From JAIBCC01 sp963763855 (GTDB lineage: Bacteria > Acidobacteriota > Blastocatellia > Pyrinomonadales > Pyrinomonadaceae), in NCBI GenBank assembly GCA_963763855.1, contig CAVXPU010000005.1, forward strand, positions 682,001 through 746,000: a stretch of DNA of 64,000 bases. The letters run 5' to 3'. Position 1 is the stretch's first letter, and every line of letters begins with the position of its first letter. Both the position numbers and the translations under genes were made by a program. The notes below the pieces were generated by a model, which ran no database searches, was not told the origin of the DNA, and saw only the letters and a program-made list of their open reading frames with translations. Positions 43,165-52,715 of the stretch are shown here, piece by piece.

Positions 43165-44097
43165 TTACAAATCTATCATTTGCAGAATTTCGTTTTGGAT
43201 TGTACTGTCATCTCCAAAGCCATCAAGCCATATCACATCGGGTTCGCGGCGAAACCACGTAAGTTGGCGTTTCGCATAATGACGCACGTCTTGTTTTGTC
43301 TGTTCGATGGCATTTTCAAGCGTGCGTTCGCCCCGCAAATATTCGCAAACCCTGCGATAGCCGTGAGCTCCAAGTGCATTTGTATCATCGCTAACGCCGG
43401 AGTTGCGAATTTCGATTACTTCCTCAATCAAACCATTGGCAAAATGGATTTCCGCACGCCGATTTATTCTTTCGTAAAGCAAATCACGCGGCGGATTTAG
43501 AACGAAAATCTTAATTCGAGTCGCAAATTCCGGTGGTTCGGCACGATTCGCTTGTAATTCAGAAAAACGCTGTCCGGTTTGAAAATAGACTTCCAAAGCC
43601 CTCATCGAACGCACATAATCACGCGGAAAGAGTTTTTCGGCGGATGCCTTATCAACTCTTTGCAAGATTTTATAAAGATGTTCTGCACCTTTGTTTTCTC
43701 TGATTTTATTTAACTTTTCTCGCAATTTTTCGTCAGTTTTGGGACTGTCAAAAAGCGGTTGACGCAACGTTCGTAGATAAAAACCTGTTCCGCCGACTAA
43801 GATCGGAATGTTGCCACGTGATTCAATTTCGCCAATTTTTTCGCTCGCATCTTTTGCCCAATCAGCGGCGGTATAATTTGTTTTTGGCGAGACGTAATCG
43901 AGCAAATGATGAGGTACGCCACGCATTTCTTCCTTCGAAGCTTTAGCAGTTGCAATTTCAATTTCCTGATAAATTTGCACAGAATCGCAATTTATAATCT
44001 CTGCATTTCCAAGCTTTAGAGCGAGCTTGATGCTGATTTCAGTTTTGCCCGAAGCGGTTGGACCCGCGATTGCATAAATTGGTTTATTTTTTGCCAC
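43165..44097 (-). CDS. miaA: tRNA dimethylallyltransferase
   Basis: The 310-residue protein has P-loop AIAGPTASGKTEISIKLALKL, NCDSVQIYQEIEIATAKAS and VPHHLLDYVSP, and the later QTKQDVRHYAKRQLTWFRRE. It transfers a dimethylallyl group to A37 of tRNAs that read UNN codons. Its substrate DMAPP comes from the MEP pathway, whose genes dxr and ispG lie a few kb away. It is the first gene of the minus-strand cluster with hfq, tmk and holB. Confidence 0.97.
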   Translation of the reverse strand: MAKNKPIYAIAGPTASGKTEISIKLALKLGNAEIINCDSVQIYQEIEIATAKASKEEMRGVPHHLLDYVSPKTNYTAADWAKDASEKIGEIESRGNIPILVGGTGFYLRTLRQPLFDSPKTDEKLREKLNKIRENKGAEHLYKILQRVDKASAEKLFPRDYVRSMRALEVYFQTGQRFSELQANRAEPPEFATRIKIFVLNPPRDLLYERINRRAEIHFANGLIEEVIEIRNSGVSDDTNALGAHGYRRVCEYLRGERTLENAIEQTKQDVRHYAKRQLTWFRREPDVIWLDGFGDDSTIQNEILQMIDL

Positions 44098-44127
44098 AGC
44101 AGAAGATTATCACAAGAAATATTTCGC

Positions 44128-44214
44128 TTAAATTGAGGTGCGAATATACATAATTAGCAGAATAAGGAGAAAAACAATGATCGAACCGATGATTTGATTG
44201 CGTGAAAATTTCAT
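44128..44214 (-). CDS. Possible 28-residue single-membrane-span peptide
   Basis: A short frame starts MKFSRNQIIGSIIVFLLILLIM and ends in YIRTSI. It has basic residues before one hydrophobic helix, like many bacterial small membrane proteins. No ribosome site is visible, and a hairpin lies just upstream at 44224-44245. It is not supported beyond its composition. Confidence 0.3.
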   Translation of the reverse strand: MKFSRNQIIGSIIVFLLILLIMYIRTSI

Positions 44215-44223
44215 AAAATTGAA

Positions 44224-44245
44224 AAGGCGACTCAATCTTGAATCG
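44224..44245. repeat. Hairpin between the repetitive exported gene and miaA
   Basis: GGCGACTCAATC pairs with TTGAATCGCC with one mismatch. On the minus strand it is followed by TTTTCAATTTT, so it could act as a weak terminator. Confidence 0.4.
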
Positions 44246-44536
44246 CCTGCTTTAATGTTTTGTTTATTTAGATTTGGTCTTAAACTTGGTTAATAAAATT
44301 GAAATTATCGGAATATATTTATGCCTATGGCAACCGACATTTGCTCTGTTATCAACTATCCCGTTATCAACCCAATCTTGTTATTATGATAACATTTCCA
44401 AACATTACCGGTCTTACCGGCTTAAAATGTCTGGTGGTGTTTCGACTGAAGTTTCTGTCATATCTATCACCCCCTTGACTTATAAGATTACGCCTTTCAA
44501 AAGCCATTTGTCAAAGTTTTTTTCGATTTTTAGCGA

Positions 44537-44570
44537 TAAAAAAACGCAGCCTCAAAAAGAAACTGCGTTT
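44537..44570 (-). terminator. Intrinsic terminator after the Asn/Arg/Asp-rich gene
   Basis: On the minus strand AAACGCAG and CTGCGTTT form a stem around TTTCTTTTTGAGG, followed by a T run. It begins about 27 bases after that gene's stop. The adjacent 44246-44536 stretch holds no gene on either strand that I support. Confidence 0.75.
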
Positions 44571-44597
44571 GAAATTTATGAGTTGAAAGTCACTCGC

Positions 44598-45185
44598 TTA
44601 GAAACCAAAGATACTGCCAATTCCGCGTCGTCGGTTACTCCGATTGTCGCCGCGATCATAGCCTTCTTCGTATCCGCGAATAAACGCGTCACGATAAGCT
44701 TGTTTATACGAACCTTGATTGCCGTAACTTCCGTTTCTGCCTGTATTTGCTTGTCCTGTCGAACGTCCGGCAGCTTTTTTCGCGTTAAATCTGCGACCAT
44801 TACGAGCATCGTCATAGCCATATCTCATGCCATCGCGGTAACCCTGTTGGATGGCGTAATTGTTGTTGTATCCGCCATTTCCATAATTACCATTTCCGTA
44901 GCCGTTATTGCCATATCGATCATCATTATCACGATCACGACGCCGATTGTTGTCACGGTCGTTATTACGATCATCATCGCGTCTGCGGGAATTATCATTG
45001 CGATCTTCCCGGCGATTATCCCGATTATCGTCATTCCGACGAGCATTTTGATCGTCATTGCGGCGATTTCCATTTCCACGACCCTGTGCATTTGCGTCCG
45101 TCACAGAAAATGCAACAAAGCCAAATACCATTAAAAATGCCAACCCTAAAAATTGGACACCACGTTGTAATTTATTTTTAATCAT
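44598..45185 (-). CDS. Exported low-complexity Asp/Arg/Asn-rich protein
   Basis: The 195-residue protein has a signal peptide (QRGVQFLGLAFLMVFGFVAFSVTDANA before Q). Residues about 35-90 are almost wholly Asn, Asp and Arg (e.g. RRNDDNRDNRREDRNDNSRR). A Gly/Asn/Tyr region (NGYGNGNYGNGGYNNN) follows, then a conserved-looking part GYRDGMRYGYDDARNGRRF ... YKQAYRDAFIRGYEEGYDRG. The regular GY..G...G motif suggests helical repeats. It may be a charged surface or envelope protein; no family is recognised. The opposite strand over 44274-45134 also reads open, but that is a shadow of this skewed composition. Confidence 0.8.
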   Translation of the reverse strand: MIKNKLQRGVQFLGLAFLMVFGFVAFSVTDANAQGRGNGNRRNDDQNARRNDDNRDNRREDRNDNSRRRDDDRNNDRDNNRRRDRDNDDRYGNNGYGNGNYGNGGYNNNYAIQQGYRDGMRYGYDDARNGRRFNAKKAAGRSTGQANTGRNGSYGNQGSYKQAYRDAFIRGYEEGYDRGDNRSNRRRGIGSIFGF

Positions 45186-45406
45186 TGAATTTTACTCTCC
45201 CCGCGTTTGGTGAAGCGATTATTGTGCCAAAAAGGGAAAGTTGAATAGAATCAATACTTTGAGAGAAGTTTGAGTTTTATAGATTGACGAAATGGTTGGG
45301 GGTTTAACGATTTGCGTAATAGAAAAGGCAGAGACACGCGAATGAAGGAGCGTCTTATTGACGATCTGCAACAAGATTGTTGTGCAACAAATCTGTTTTA
45401 GATTGA

Positions 45407-45592
45407 AAGTCCGGTTGCGGACAAAAGAATTAAGCTACACGTGCGAGCGTGTAGTTACCGATTGATAAATGGTTTTGAGTTCATTTTGCGGACGACAGAG
45501 ATTTCTGCCGCCTGCAAACAGGCTGGTAGTGTGCGTTTTCGGTTCTACACGCTTACGCATGTAGCTAAAATCTCACGTCCGCAAACGGACTG
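45407..45592. repeat. Hairpin repeat cluster with ~50-bp inverted arms
   Basis: GTCCGGTTGCGGAC (45409-45422) and GTCCGCAAACGGAC (45577-45590) are each hairpins and are inverted copies of each other. Inside, GCTACACGTGCGAGCGTGTAG and CTACACGCTTACGCATGTAGC are a second such pair. The layout matches hairpins in the MITE-like element at 27666, with different but self-complementary stems. The flanks 45186-45406 and 45593-45807 hold no gene that I can support. Confidence 0.75.
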
Positions 45593-45807
45593 GAACGCAA
45601 GTGAGTTGCTTGCACGGACGCGAAAGCGTTCGAGTAATGTTTGGTTAAATTCAACCTGAATGCGTCCAACTCTCTCTAGACTTTTTGCAAACATTTAGCA
45701 CTAATTGGATGCAGCAAAATCTATGAATTACAGGGTTGAACGTGAAGCGAAAAATGCAAGACCAACGAATCAACGGTGCACTTACATAATCTGACACGGT
45801 TTGGATT

Positions 45808-46434
45808 TCAATCTATTGCTTTTACGACCCGTAAAAAAATCTCACCGTATTTGTTTAGTTTATAGATGGTTCCGCCCGAACTTAGAGCAAATTCTCCACC
45901 ATCTAAGCCCGCGTCTCTCAAAAGTCCGCACGAGAAAAGCTCTGCGAGCGATTCCGGTTCTATTTGGTTTCCATCTGTTACGAGTTCATCATGACCTTCA
46001 AACGCAATAATCTTAAGTAAGTCTGCATAAAATCCTCTGTTGATGATCAATAAGAGCCTATCGAATATTTCGCGGCTAAACTTTTCTTCAACATATATTT
46101 TGAAAGTCTTCGCAATTAATATTGCTTTTCTTTCGTCTTCAAGCTTATCTAAAATCAACAACAATGAATGAGAAAAGTCTTCGTGATTTCTCTCGGCATC
46201 ATTCAAAAATTGTTTACATGCAGATTCGTCTATATCTTGGATATTTTCTAGAAAAGTTTCTATTTTTCTTATATAAAAATGTTGTTGCAAGGATTTACCA
46301 GCTTTGTAAAATGCCCAAATTGACCTGACCACTGGGATTTCCCGCAAAAAGCCGTCTGTTAAATTACTATCAATGGCTAATTCGCCGATAATCTCAGTGC
46401 TTGATTCGAGTAGCTTTTTTCTGTCCTCATTCAT
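45808..46434 (-). CDS. Hypothetical protein, all-helical
   Basis: The 208-residue protein has no signal or strong membrane segment (IPVVRSIWAFYKAGKSLQQHFYI is moderately hydrophobic). It looks helical throughout. I do not recognise the family; it weakly resembles proteins found in phage and defence neighbourhoods, but that is an impression only. It ends beside the hairpin repeats and begins 28 bases from the IS end, so it may be accessory DNA. Confidence 0.65.
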   Translation of the reverse strand: MNEDRKKLLESSTEIIGELAIDSNLTDGFLREIPVVRSIWAFYKAGKSLQQHFYIRKIETFLENIQDIDESACKQFLNDAERNHEDFSHSLLLILDKLEDERKAILIAKTFKIYVEEKFSREIFDRLLLIINRGFYADLLKIIAFEGHDELVTDGNQIEPESLAELFSCGLLRDAGLDGGEFALSSGGTIYKLNKYGEIFLRVVKAID

Positions 46435-46461
46435 ATCTTTAATTATGTCAAGATGAATAAA

Positions 46462-48205
46462 GAGGCTGTCTGAAAAGGCGGCTTCTTTTTCATTTTAAAA
46501 GAACTTAGTTTAAAATATTGATATGAGCAAAAAAGCAGTATTCAAACGATATGTGCAGAATCAGCCGATGTTGTTGCCGCCGAGTTTGGATGAATTGATA
46601 CCTGAGAAGCATCCGGTGCGGGTGGTCGATGAGGTTATCGAACGCATCAATATCGGTGAATTGGAACAGAGTTATAAAGGCGGCGGGACGTCGAGTTAAC
46701 ATCCGCGGATGTTGTTGAAAGTGTTGGTTTACGGGTATTTACGCAACATTTACTCATCGCGGAAGATTGAGCAATCTTTAACTGAAAACGTGCATTTCAT
46801 GTGGCTTACGGGCGGAGCGAAGCCTGACCATAACACGATCAATGATTTTCGGGGAAAGCGCTTGAAGGAGCATTTGCAGAAGATATTCAGTCAAGTGGTC
46901 GTTTTATTGGCAGAGGAAGGAGTCTTGTCATTGAAGGAAATAACGTTGGACGGGACGAAGCTGGAAGCGAATGCGAATCGTTACACTTTTGTGTGGGGAA
47001 AAGCGATAAAGACGAGTCGCGAACGAATCGAAAAGCAGCTCAATGAGCTTTGGAAATATGTCGAGGAAGTCTATCGGGAAGAAGAAAACACGCCGACCAA
47101 ACCCGAATTCAAAGAGATCAATCCGGAATCGGTGAGTCGGGCGATAGAAGAAATAAATGAAGCGTTGAAAGTTAAATCAATCGACAAAAAGGTCAAACAA
47201 AAGTTGAATTATGCGAGGAAGAATTGGACAAAAAAGTTGAGTGAATATGATGAGAAAGAGCAGATTCTAAAGGGTCGCGGAAGTTATTCAAAAACGGATA
47301 AAGAGGCAACGTTTATGCGGATGAAAGACGATCATATGATGAACGGACAGCTCAAACCCGGCTACAATCCGCAAGCCTCAACGAGCGGTCATTATCTGGT
47401 CAATTACACGCTCGGACAAAGCCCGACGGACACAAATCTACTCAAAGATCACCTCGAAAAACACGTTGAAAGTTACGGAAATAATCCGGAAAATATCACT
47501 GCAGACGCAGGTTGCGGAAGCGAAGAAAATTATGATTATTTAGCTGAAAAAGAGATTGAAGCCTTCGTTAAATACAATTATTTCGAGAAAGAACAGACCG
47601 GTAAAAAGCACCAACAGAATCCATTTTTAGCGGATAATCTGTATTACAATCAGGAAACTGACACTTATTATTGCCCGATCGGACAACCGATGAAGCGAAT
47701 CGGGACGAAAAAACAAAAGACCAAAACAGGCTACATTCAGCAGATAAATCAATACCAAGCTCAAAATTGCACAAGTTGTCCGATGCGTTCAGGATGCCAT
47801 AAATCAACAGGAAATCGAATCATTGGACGAAATCATAATCTGATCAAACGGCGGAAAGAAATCAGAGAATTACTGGAAAGTGAAATCGGAGTGGTGAAAA
47901 GAAAAGAACGTTGGAAGGTAGAAGCGGTCTTTGGCAACATCAAACACAACAAAGGATTCAAAAGATTCAATTTAAGAGGACTCCAAAAAGCCGGAATCGA
48001 AGTCGGACTGATAGCACTGGCTCACAATCTGAACCACTTTGGGTTAGAAAGAAGCCATTAAACCCGGGATAAACTCAAACTATTGAAAAAACAAACTAAA
48101 TTTATCCCGCAAACGAGAAAAATCACAAAAATTAGTCTGCAAAGGCAGAAAAAAAACTAAAATGAAAAAAAAGACTGCCCAAATTTTTACTTTTTGGACA
48201 GCCTC
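46462..48205 (+). mobile_element. IS1182-family insertion sequence
   Basis: The element is about 1744 bp, bounded by inverted ends GAGGCTGTCTGAAAAG (left) and, on the opposite strand at the right, GAGGCTGTCCAAAAAG. It encodes one transposase. If the IR is extended by one A/T, TAA flanks both sides, a possible 3-bp target duplication. It inserted between a hypothetical gene and pckG. Confidence 0.85.
46523..48061 (+). pseudogene. IS1182-family transposase, broken by an in-frame stop
   Basis: Translation from ATG 46523 gives KRYVQNQPMLLPPSLDELIPEKHPVRVVDEVIERI, then GGGTSS, then TAA at 46697-46699, then HPRMLLKVLVYGYLRNIYSSRKIE. Family members have Tyr at the stop (SSYHPRMLLKVL), so one base change (TAC or TAT to TAA) breaks the gene. 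The rest is intact to 48061, including the DDE region (ITLDGTKLEANANRYTFVWGKA, ITADAGCGSEENYDYL, and the C-terminal RKERWKVEAVFGNIKHNKGFKRF). An internal start at 46709 would give a 450-residue product. The element may thus be inactive. Confidence 0.85.
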
Positions 48206-48235
48206 TTAAAAACTAACTATTTCTGTAATTCAGCA

Positions 48236-50128
48236 TTACTTAGCAGCCGCCTTTGTCGAATCCACTTCATCAAGCGGTCTCGGAGTTGCCAAGCCTAAAT
48301 CCTGTTGTCTCCACAGATTCGAAAGCAATAATTCGCGTAAAAATGTCATTTCTTTCGGCAGACGGTCGTAGAGTTTGAAGAATAGATCATCGTGTCCGGC
48401 GATTTCTTTGAGCCACATGTCGCGGTCTAGATTCATCACTTTTTCAAAATCTTCTTTTGTGAAATCTTCCATTCCACGCCAGTCTATGTGTTCGTATTTC
48501 GGCTGCCAACCGAGCGGAGTTTCAACGCCGAGCGACTTTCCACGCGAACGTTCAACCACCCATTTCAGCACACGCATATTGTCGCCGAAGCCATTCCAGA
48601 GGAATTTACCGTCTTCACCTTTTCTAAACCAATTAACTGAAAAAATTCGCGGCGGTTCAGGAATCGAGCGTCCAACATCGAGCCAATGCGAGAAATAATC
48701 GCCCATATGATAGCCCGCGAATGGCAACATCGCAAACGGATCACGTCTAACTTCGCCGATATTTCCGAAGGCTGCGGCAGTCATCTCAGAACCCATTGTC
48801 GCCGCCATATACACGCCGAAAGCCCAGTTAAATGATTGCAAAATAAGCGGAACGACCGAATTTCTGCGTCCGCCGAAGATGAATGCGGAAACCGGAACGC
48901 CTTTCGGATCGTTGAAATTTTCGTCCACCACAGGACATTGCGTAATCGGTGCGGTGAAGCGTGCGTTCGGGTGTGCAGCAGGTTTTTCGCTCGCCGGTGT
49001 CCAATCGTTTCCTTGCCAATCAATCGCGTGTTTCGGTGCGTCGCCGTCCATTCCTTCCCACCAAACATCGCCGTCGTCGGTCAACGCAACGTTGGTAAAA
49101 ATCGTGTTTTCACGGATTGAATCCATCGCGTTCGGATTAGTTTTATAATTTGTTCCGGGTGCAACGCCGAAAAACCCGTTTTCAGGATTAATCGCACGAA
49201 GTTTGCCGGTTTCGTCCGCTTTAATCCACGCAATATCGTCGCCGACTGTCGTAACTTTCCAACCTTCTTCTTGAAAAGGTTTCGGCGGAATCAGCATCGC
49301 AAAATTCGTCTTTCCGCAAGCACTTGGGAAAGCCGCACAGACGTAGTCTTTTTTACCGTCGGGCGATTCAACTCCAACAATTAACATATGTTCAGCGAGC
49401 CAACCTTCATCGCGTCCGATGGTTGACGCAATTCGCAATGCGAGACATTTTTTGCCCAAAAGTGCATTTCCGCCGTAGCCCGAACCGTATGAAACGATCG
49501 AACGTTCTTCGGGAAAATGGACTATATATTTATCTTTCGGATCAGGCGAACACGCCCACAAAGCGTCTTTTTGTCCTTCCGCCAGCGGCATCCCAACTGA
49601 GTGCATACAATGAACAAAATCGCCGTCGCCCATTGACTCGAGGGCTTTATTGCCCATCCGAGTCATGATCTGCATATTGACAACAGCATAAGGCGAATCA
49701 GTAATTTGCACGCCAAATTGCGAAATCGGCGAACCGATCGGACCCATACAAAAAGGAACTACATACATCGTTCGACCTTTCATGCAGCCCTTGAATTTGT
49801 TCATCAAAATCGGCTTCATGTCCTTTGGAGCCATCCAATTATTGGTCGGACCTGCATCACTTTTCGCCAATGAACAGATGTATGTTCGGTCTTCCACGCG
49901 GGCAACGTCAGATGGATGCGAACGTGCAAGAAATGAATTCGGACGTTTTTCAGGATTCAAACGAATGAATGTTCCGCTCGCAACCATTTCTTCGCAAAGC
50001 CGATCGTATTCTGCCTGCGAACCATCGCACCAATAAACATTATCGGGCTGACAATGTTCGGCGGTTTTTTTGACCCATTTGATTAATTCTTTGTTTGTTA
50101 TATTTGTTGGAATAGTTAAATTTAACAT
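48236..50128 (-). CDS. pckG: Phosphoenolpyruvate carboxykinase (GTP)
   Basis: The 630-residue protein matches GTP-type PEPCK. The P-loop FPSACGKTNFAML follows KDYVCAA, with the hyperreactive Cys in ACGKT. DDIAWI is the metal-binding block, and the conserved C-terminal GFGDNMRVLKWVVER is present. It converts oxaloacetate and GTP to PEP, CO2 and GDP in gluconeogenesis. It is transcribed away from dnaK. The 5' region (50129-50250) has a short perfect stem AACGAGC/GCTCGTT at 50171-50191. Confidence 0.97.
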   Translation of the reverse strand: MLNLTIPTNITNKELIKWVKKTAEHCQPDNVYWCDGSQAEYDRLCEEMVASGTFIRLNPEKRPNSFLARSHPSDVARVEDRTYICSLAKSDAGPTNNWMAPKDMKPILMNKFKGCMKGRTMYVVPFCMGPIGSPISQFGVQITDSPYAVVNMQIMTRMGNKALESMGDGDFVHCMHSVGMPLAEGQKDALWACSPDPKDKYIVHFPEERSIVSYGSGYGGNALLGKKCLALRIASTIGRDEGWLAEHMLIVGVESPDGKKDYVCAAFPSACGKTNFAMLIPPKPFQEEGWKVTTVGDDIAWIKADETGKLRAINPENGFFGVAPGTNYKTNPNAMDSIRENTIFTNVALTDDGDVWWEGMDGDAPKHAIDWQGNDWTPASEKPAAHPNARFTAPITQCPVVDENFNDPKGVPVSAFIFGGRRNSVVPLILQSFNWAFGVYMAATMGSEMTAAAFGNIGEVRRDPFAMLPFAGYHMGDYFSHWLDVGRSIPEPPRIFSVNWFRKGEDGKFLWNGFGDNMRVLKWVVERSRGKSLGVETPLGWQPKYEHIDWRGMEDFTKEDFEKVMNLDRDMWLKEIAGHDDLFFKLYDRLPKEMTFLRELLLSNLWRQQDLGLATPRPLDEVDSTKAAAK

Positions 50129-50324
50129 ATATTTTGATCAGGATTACAATTTCTTAGATCCAAAAAGATAAACGAGCAATAGCAGCTCGTTTCTAATGAT
50201 TATTCGATTATCTTATCATACTATAAGAAAAATGAAAGTTTCAGCCGGAATGGAATCCAGATTGAAACAGGTTTTGGTGCGGTTGATTTTTTCTGAATTG
50301 GTGAACTGATTGTTATAAAATAAA

Positions 50325-50354
50325 CTTGACAATGAGACACTCATATATTATTCT
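50325..50354 (+). promoter_or_regulatory. dnaK promoter with HAIR-like HspR operator
   Basis: TTGACA (50326-50331) and TATTCT (50349-50354) are 17 bases apart. Overlapping the -35 is CTTGACA-N7-ACTCATA (50325-50345), which matches 10 of the 14 fixed bases of the HspR HAIR box CTTGAGT-N7-ACTCAAG. HspR is encoded 4 kb downstream in the same gene run. Confidence 0.65.
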
Positions 50355-50428
50355 GCAATCACGTTCAAGTTGCTAGAATTTGTCTAGGTGATGAACGAAG
50401 GCAATAAATAATATCGGAGATAACTAAT

Positions 50429-52354
50429 ATGGGTAAGATTATAGGAATTGACTTGGGAACGACGAATTCGGTGGTCGCCGTGATGGAAGGCGGCGAACCG
50501 GTGGTGATCACAAACGAAGAAGGCGGACGCACAACTCCTTCGGTTATAGCATTTACAAAAGACGGAAACCGTTTGGTCGGGCAGGTTGCGAAGCGTCAAG
50601 CCGTAACAAATCCCGAAAATACGATCTATTCGGTCAAACGTTTTATGGGACGAAATTTTTCGGAAGTTACAGCCGAGATGAAGCAGGTTCCATTTAAGGT
50701 AGAAAAAGCCGGAAATGGCGATGTCCGCATCAGTGCTGAAGGCAAGCAATATTCGCCGCCGGAAATTTCGGCGATGACGCTCCAAAAATTGAAGAAAGCC
50801 GCAGAGGATTATCTTGGTCAAACTGTTGATCAAGCAGTAATTACCGTGCCGGCTTATTTTAATGATGCCCAGCGTCAAGCAACAAAGGATGCGGGTAAGA
50901 TTGCCGGTTTGGAAGTTTTACGGATCGTTAATGAGCCGACCGCTGCGGCTTTGGCGTATGGCTTGGACAAAAAGAAAGAAGAAACCATCGCAGTTTTCGA
51001 CTTTGGCGGCGGAACCTTTGATATTTCTGTTCTGGAAGTTGGCGAAGGCGTAGTAGAAGTTAAATCGACTAATGGCGACACGCATTTAGGCGGCGACGAT
51101 GTTGATGAAACCTTGATCAAGTGGATCATCGATGAATTCAAAAAAGATCAGGGCATTGATTTATCGGCTGACAAAATGGCATTGCAACGTTTGAAAGAAT
51201 CGGGTGAAAAGGCAAAAATCGAACTTTCATCGGCAATGGAAACTGAAATCAACTTGCCGTTTATTACTGCCGATGCGTCAGGACCAAAACATTTGGTAAT
51301 GAAGCTGACGCGTTCAAAATTTGAACAGTTGATCGAAAAAGTATTGAAAAAATTGATGCCGCCTGTTGAGCAGGCAATTAAAGATGCGGGAATTTCGGCG
51401 AAAGATATTGACGAAATTGTCTTGGTTGGCGGTTCAACTCGAATTCCGAAAGTACAGGAAATGGTTAAGAATTTCTTTGGCAAGGAACCGAATAAAACGG
51501 TTAACCCGGATGAAGTTGTAGCACTTGGTGCGGCAGTACAAGCGGGAGTTTTGGGCGGAGAAAAGACAGACATATTGTTGCTCGACGTTACGCCTCTTAG
51601 CTTAGGAATTGAAACCCTCGGCGGAGTTGCAACTCCAATGATTACCAGAAATACAACGATTCCAACTCGTAAATCTGAAATCTTTTCAACTGCTTCAGAC
51701 AATCAAACTTCGGTTGAAGTTCACGTTTTGCAGGGCGAACGCCCAATGGCGACGGATAACAAAACGCTTGGCAAATTCCACTTGGTTGGAATTCCGCCGG
51801 CACCACGCGGTGTTCCGCAGGTTGAAGTTACATTTGATATCGACGCAAACGGCATCGTAAATGTTTCAGCTAAAGACGTTGGCACGGGTCGCGAGCAAAA
51901 GATAACGATCACGAGTTCATCGGGCTTGTCGAAAGAAGAGATCGACAAAATGATGAAAGATGCCGAGTCACACGCAGGTGAAGATGGTAAACGCAAAGAA
52001 GTTATCGAATCGAGAAACCGTTTGGATGGATTGGTTTACAGCGTTGAAAAAACCTTCGCAGAAAATAAAGAGAAGCTTGGCGATAGCGAAAGAGCAGAAC
52101 TCGAAGAGGCAATTGCCGAATCGAAAACAGCTTTGGCGGGAGACGATGCGGAGGCTATGAACAATGCTTTCAATCGTTTGCAAACCGCTTCGCATAAACT
52201 TGCTGAAGTACTTTATTCGCAGCAAGCCGCAGCTCCAACTGAAGAGCAGGCATCTTCGGCGAGTGCGAGTGGCGATTCGAGTTCAACGACCGCAAGTTCA
52301 GAAGATAATGTAATTGACGCTGAATATGTTGACGTTGACGAAGATAAAAAGTAG
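50429..52354 (+). CDS. dnaK: Molecular chaperone DnaK (Hsp70)
   Basis: The 641-residue protein has the Hsp70 nucleotide-binding motifs: IIGIDLGTTNSVVAVMEG, the ATP site with FDFGGGTFDISVLEVG, and VLVGGSTRIPKVQEMV. The substrate-binding domain follows (DVTPLSLGIETLGG), and a C-terminal lid ends in an acidic tail DVDEDKK. It folds and protects proteins with DnaJ and GrpE. It heads a run with dnaJ and hspR, with a toxin-antitoxin pair in between. A HAIR-like operator lies about 85 bases before its start. Confidence 0.98.
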   Translation: MGKIIGIDLGTTNSVVAVMEGGEPVVITNEEGGRTTPSVIAFTKDGNRLVGQVAKRQAVTNPENTIYSVKRFMGRNFSEVTAEMKQVPFKVEKAGNGDVRISAEGKQYSPPEISAMTLQKLKKAAEDYLGQTVDQAVITVPAYFNDAQRQATKDAGKIAGLEVLRIVNEPTAAALAYGLDKKKEETIAVFDFGGGTFDISVLEVGEGVVEVKSTNGDTHLGGDDVDETLIKWIIDEFKKDQGIDLSADKMALQRLKESGEKAKIELSSAMETEINLPFITADASGPKHLVMKLTRSKFEQLIEKVLKKLMPPVEQAIKDAGISAKDIDEIVLVGGSTRIPKVQEMVKNFFGKEPNKTVNPDEVVALGAAVQAGVLGGEKTDILLLDVTPLSLGIETLGGVATPMITRNTTIPTRKSEIFSTASDNQTSVEVHVLQGERPMATDNKTLGKFHLVGIPPAPRGVPQVEVTFDIDANGIVNVSAKDVGTGREQKITITSSSGLSKEEIDKMMKDAESHAGEDGKRKEVIESRNRLDGLVYSVEKTFAENKEKLGDSERAELEEAIAESKTALAGDDAEAMNNAFNRLQTASHKLAEVLYSQQAAAPTEEQASSASASGDSSSTTASSEDNVIDAEYVDVDEDKK

Positions 52355-52433
52355 CAAATCGCTAAATTGACGATCAGCCGTTTGCTTGTAGATTCTTGCA
52401 GGCAACGGCTGTTTTTGCGATACTTCAAAGGCT

Positions 52434-52715
52434 ATGACAGTACAAATAGATGTTGATGAAAAGATGTGGGCAGAGGTTGAAACAATTGCTAAAGATTTGA
52501 ATATAAATCTGGAAGAAATGTTCGTAAATACTTTGCGTGAAGATTTGTATCGTTTGAGAGACAAAAAAAATGAAACTTCTTTCCCGAATGAACGCAAAAA
52601 AGAAGTTTCGGATGAAGAAAAAGTCAGAAGAACTTTAGAATCGTTCCGAAAATTTCCGCAGCAACCCGAAGAATACGAAATTTGGCAAGACGAGCAGGTT
52701 TGGGAGGAAGAATGA
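52434..52715 (+). CDS. Antitoxin-like partner of a MazF/PemK toxin
   Basis: The 93-residue acidic protein (VQIDVDEKMWAEVETIAKDLNINLEEMFVNTLREDLYRLRDKKN) resembles small antitoxins of the ribbon-helix-helix or MazE type. Its acidic C-terminal half (QQPEEYEIWQDEQVWEEE) would bind the toxin. It overlaps the toxin start as ATGA. It lies between dnaK and dnaJ. The type call rests mainly on the toxin beside it. Confidence 0.75.
   Translation: MTVQIDVDEKMWAEVETIAKDLNINLEEMFVNTLREDLYRLRDKKNETSFPNERKKEVSDEEKVRRTLESFRKFPQQPEEYEIWQDEQVWEEE

Noticed and set aside
44274..45134. Long plus-strand open frame rich in Ile, Val and Thr
   Set aside because: It is antisense to the Asp/Arg/Asn-rich exported gene, and the skewed composition of that gene explains it. 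No ribosome site or recognisable family.
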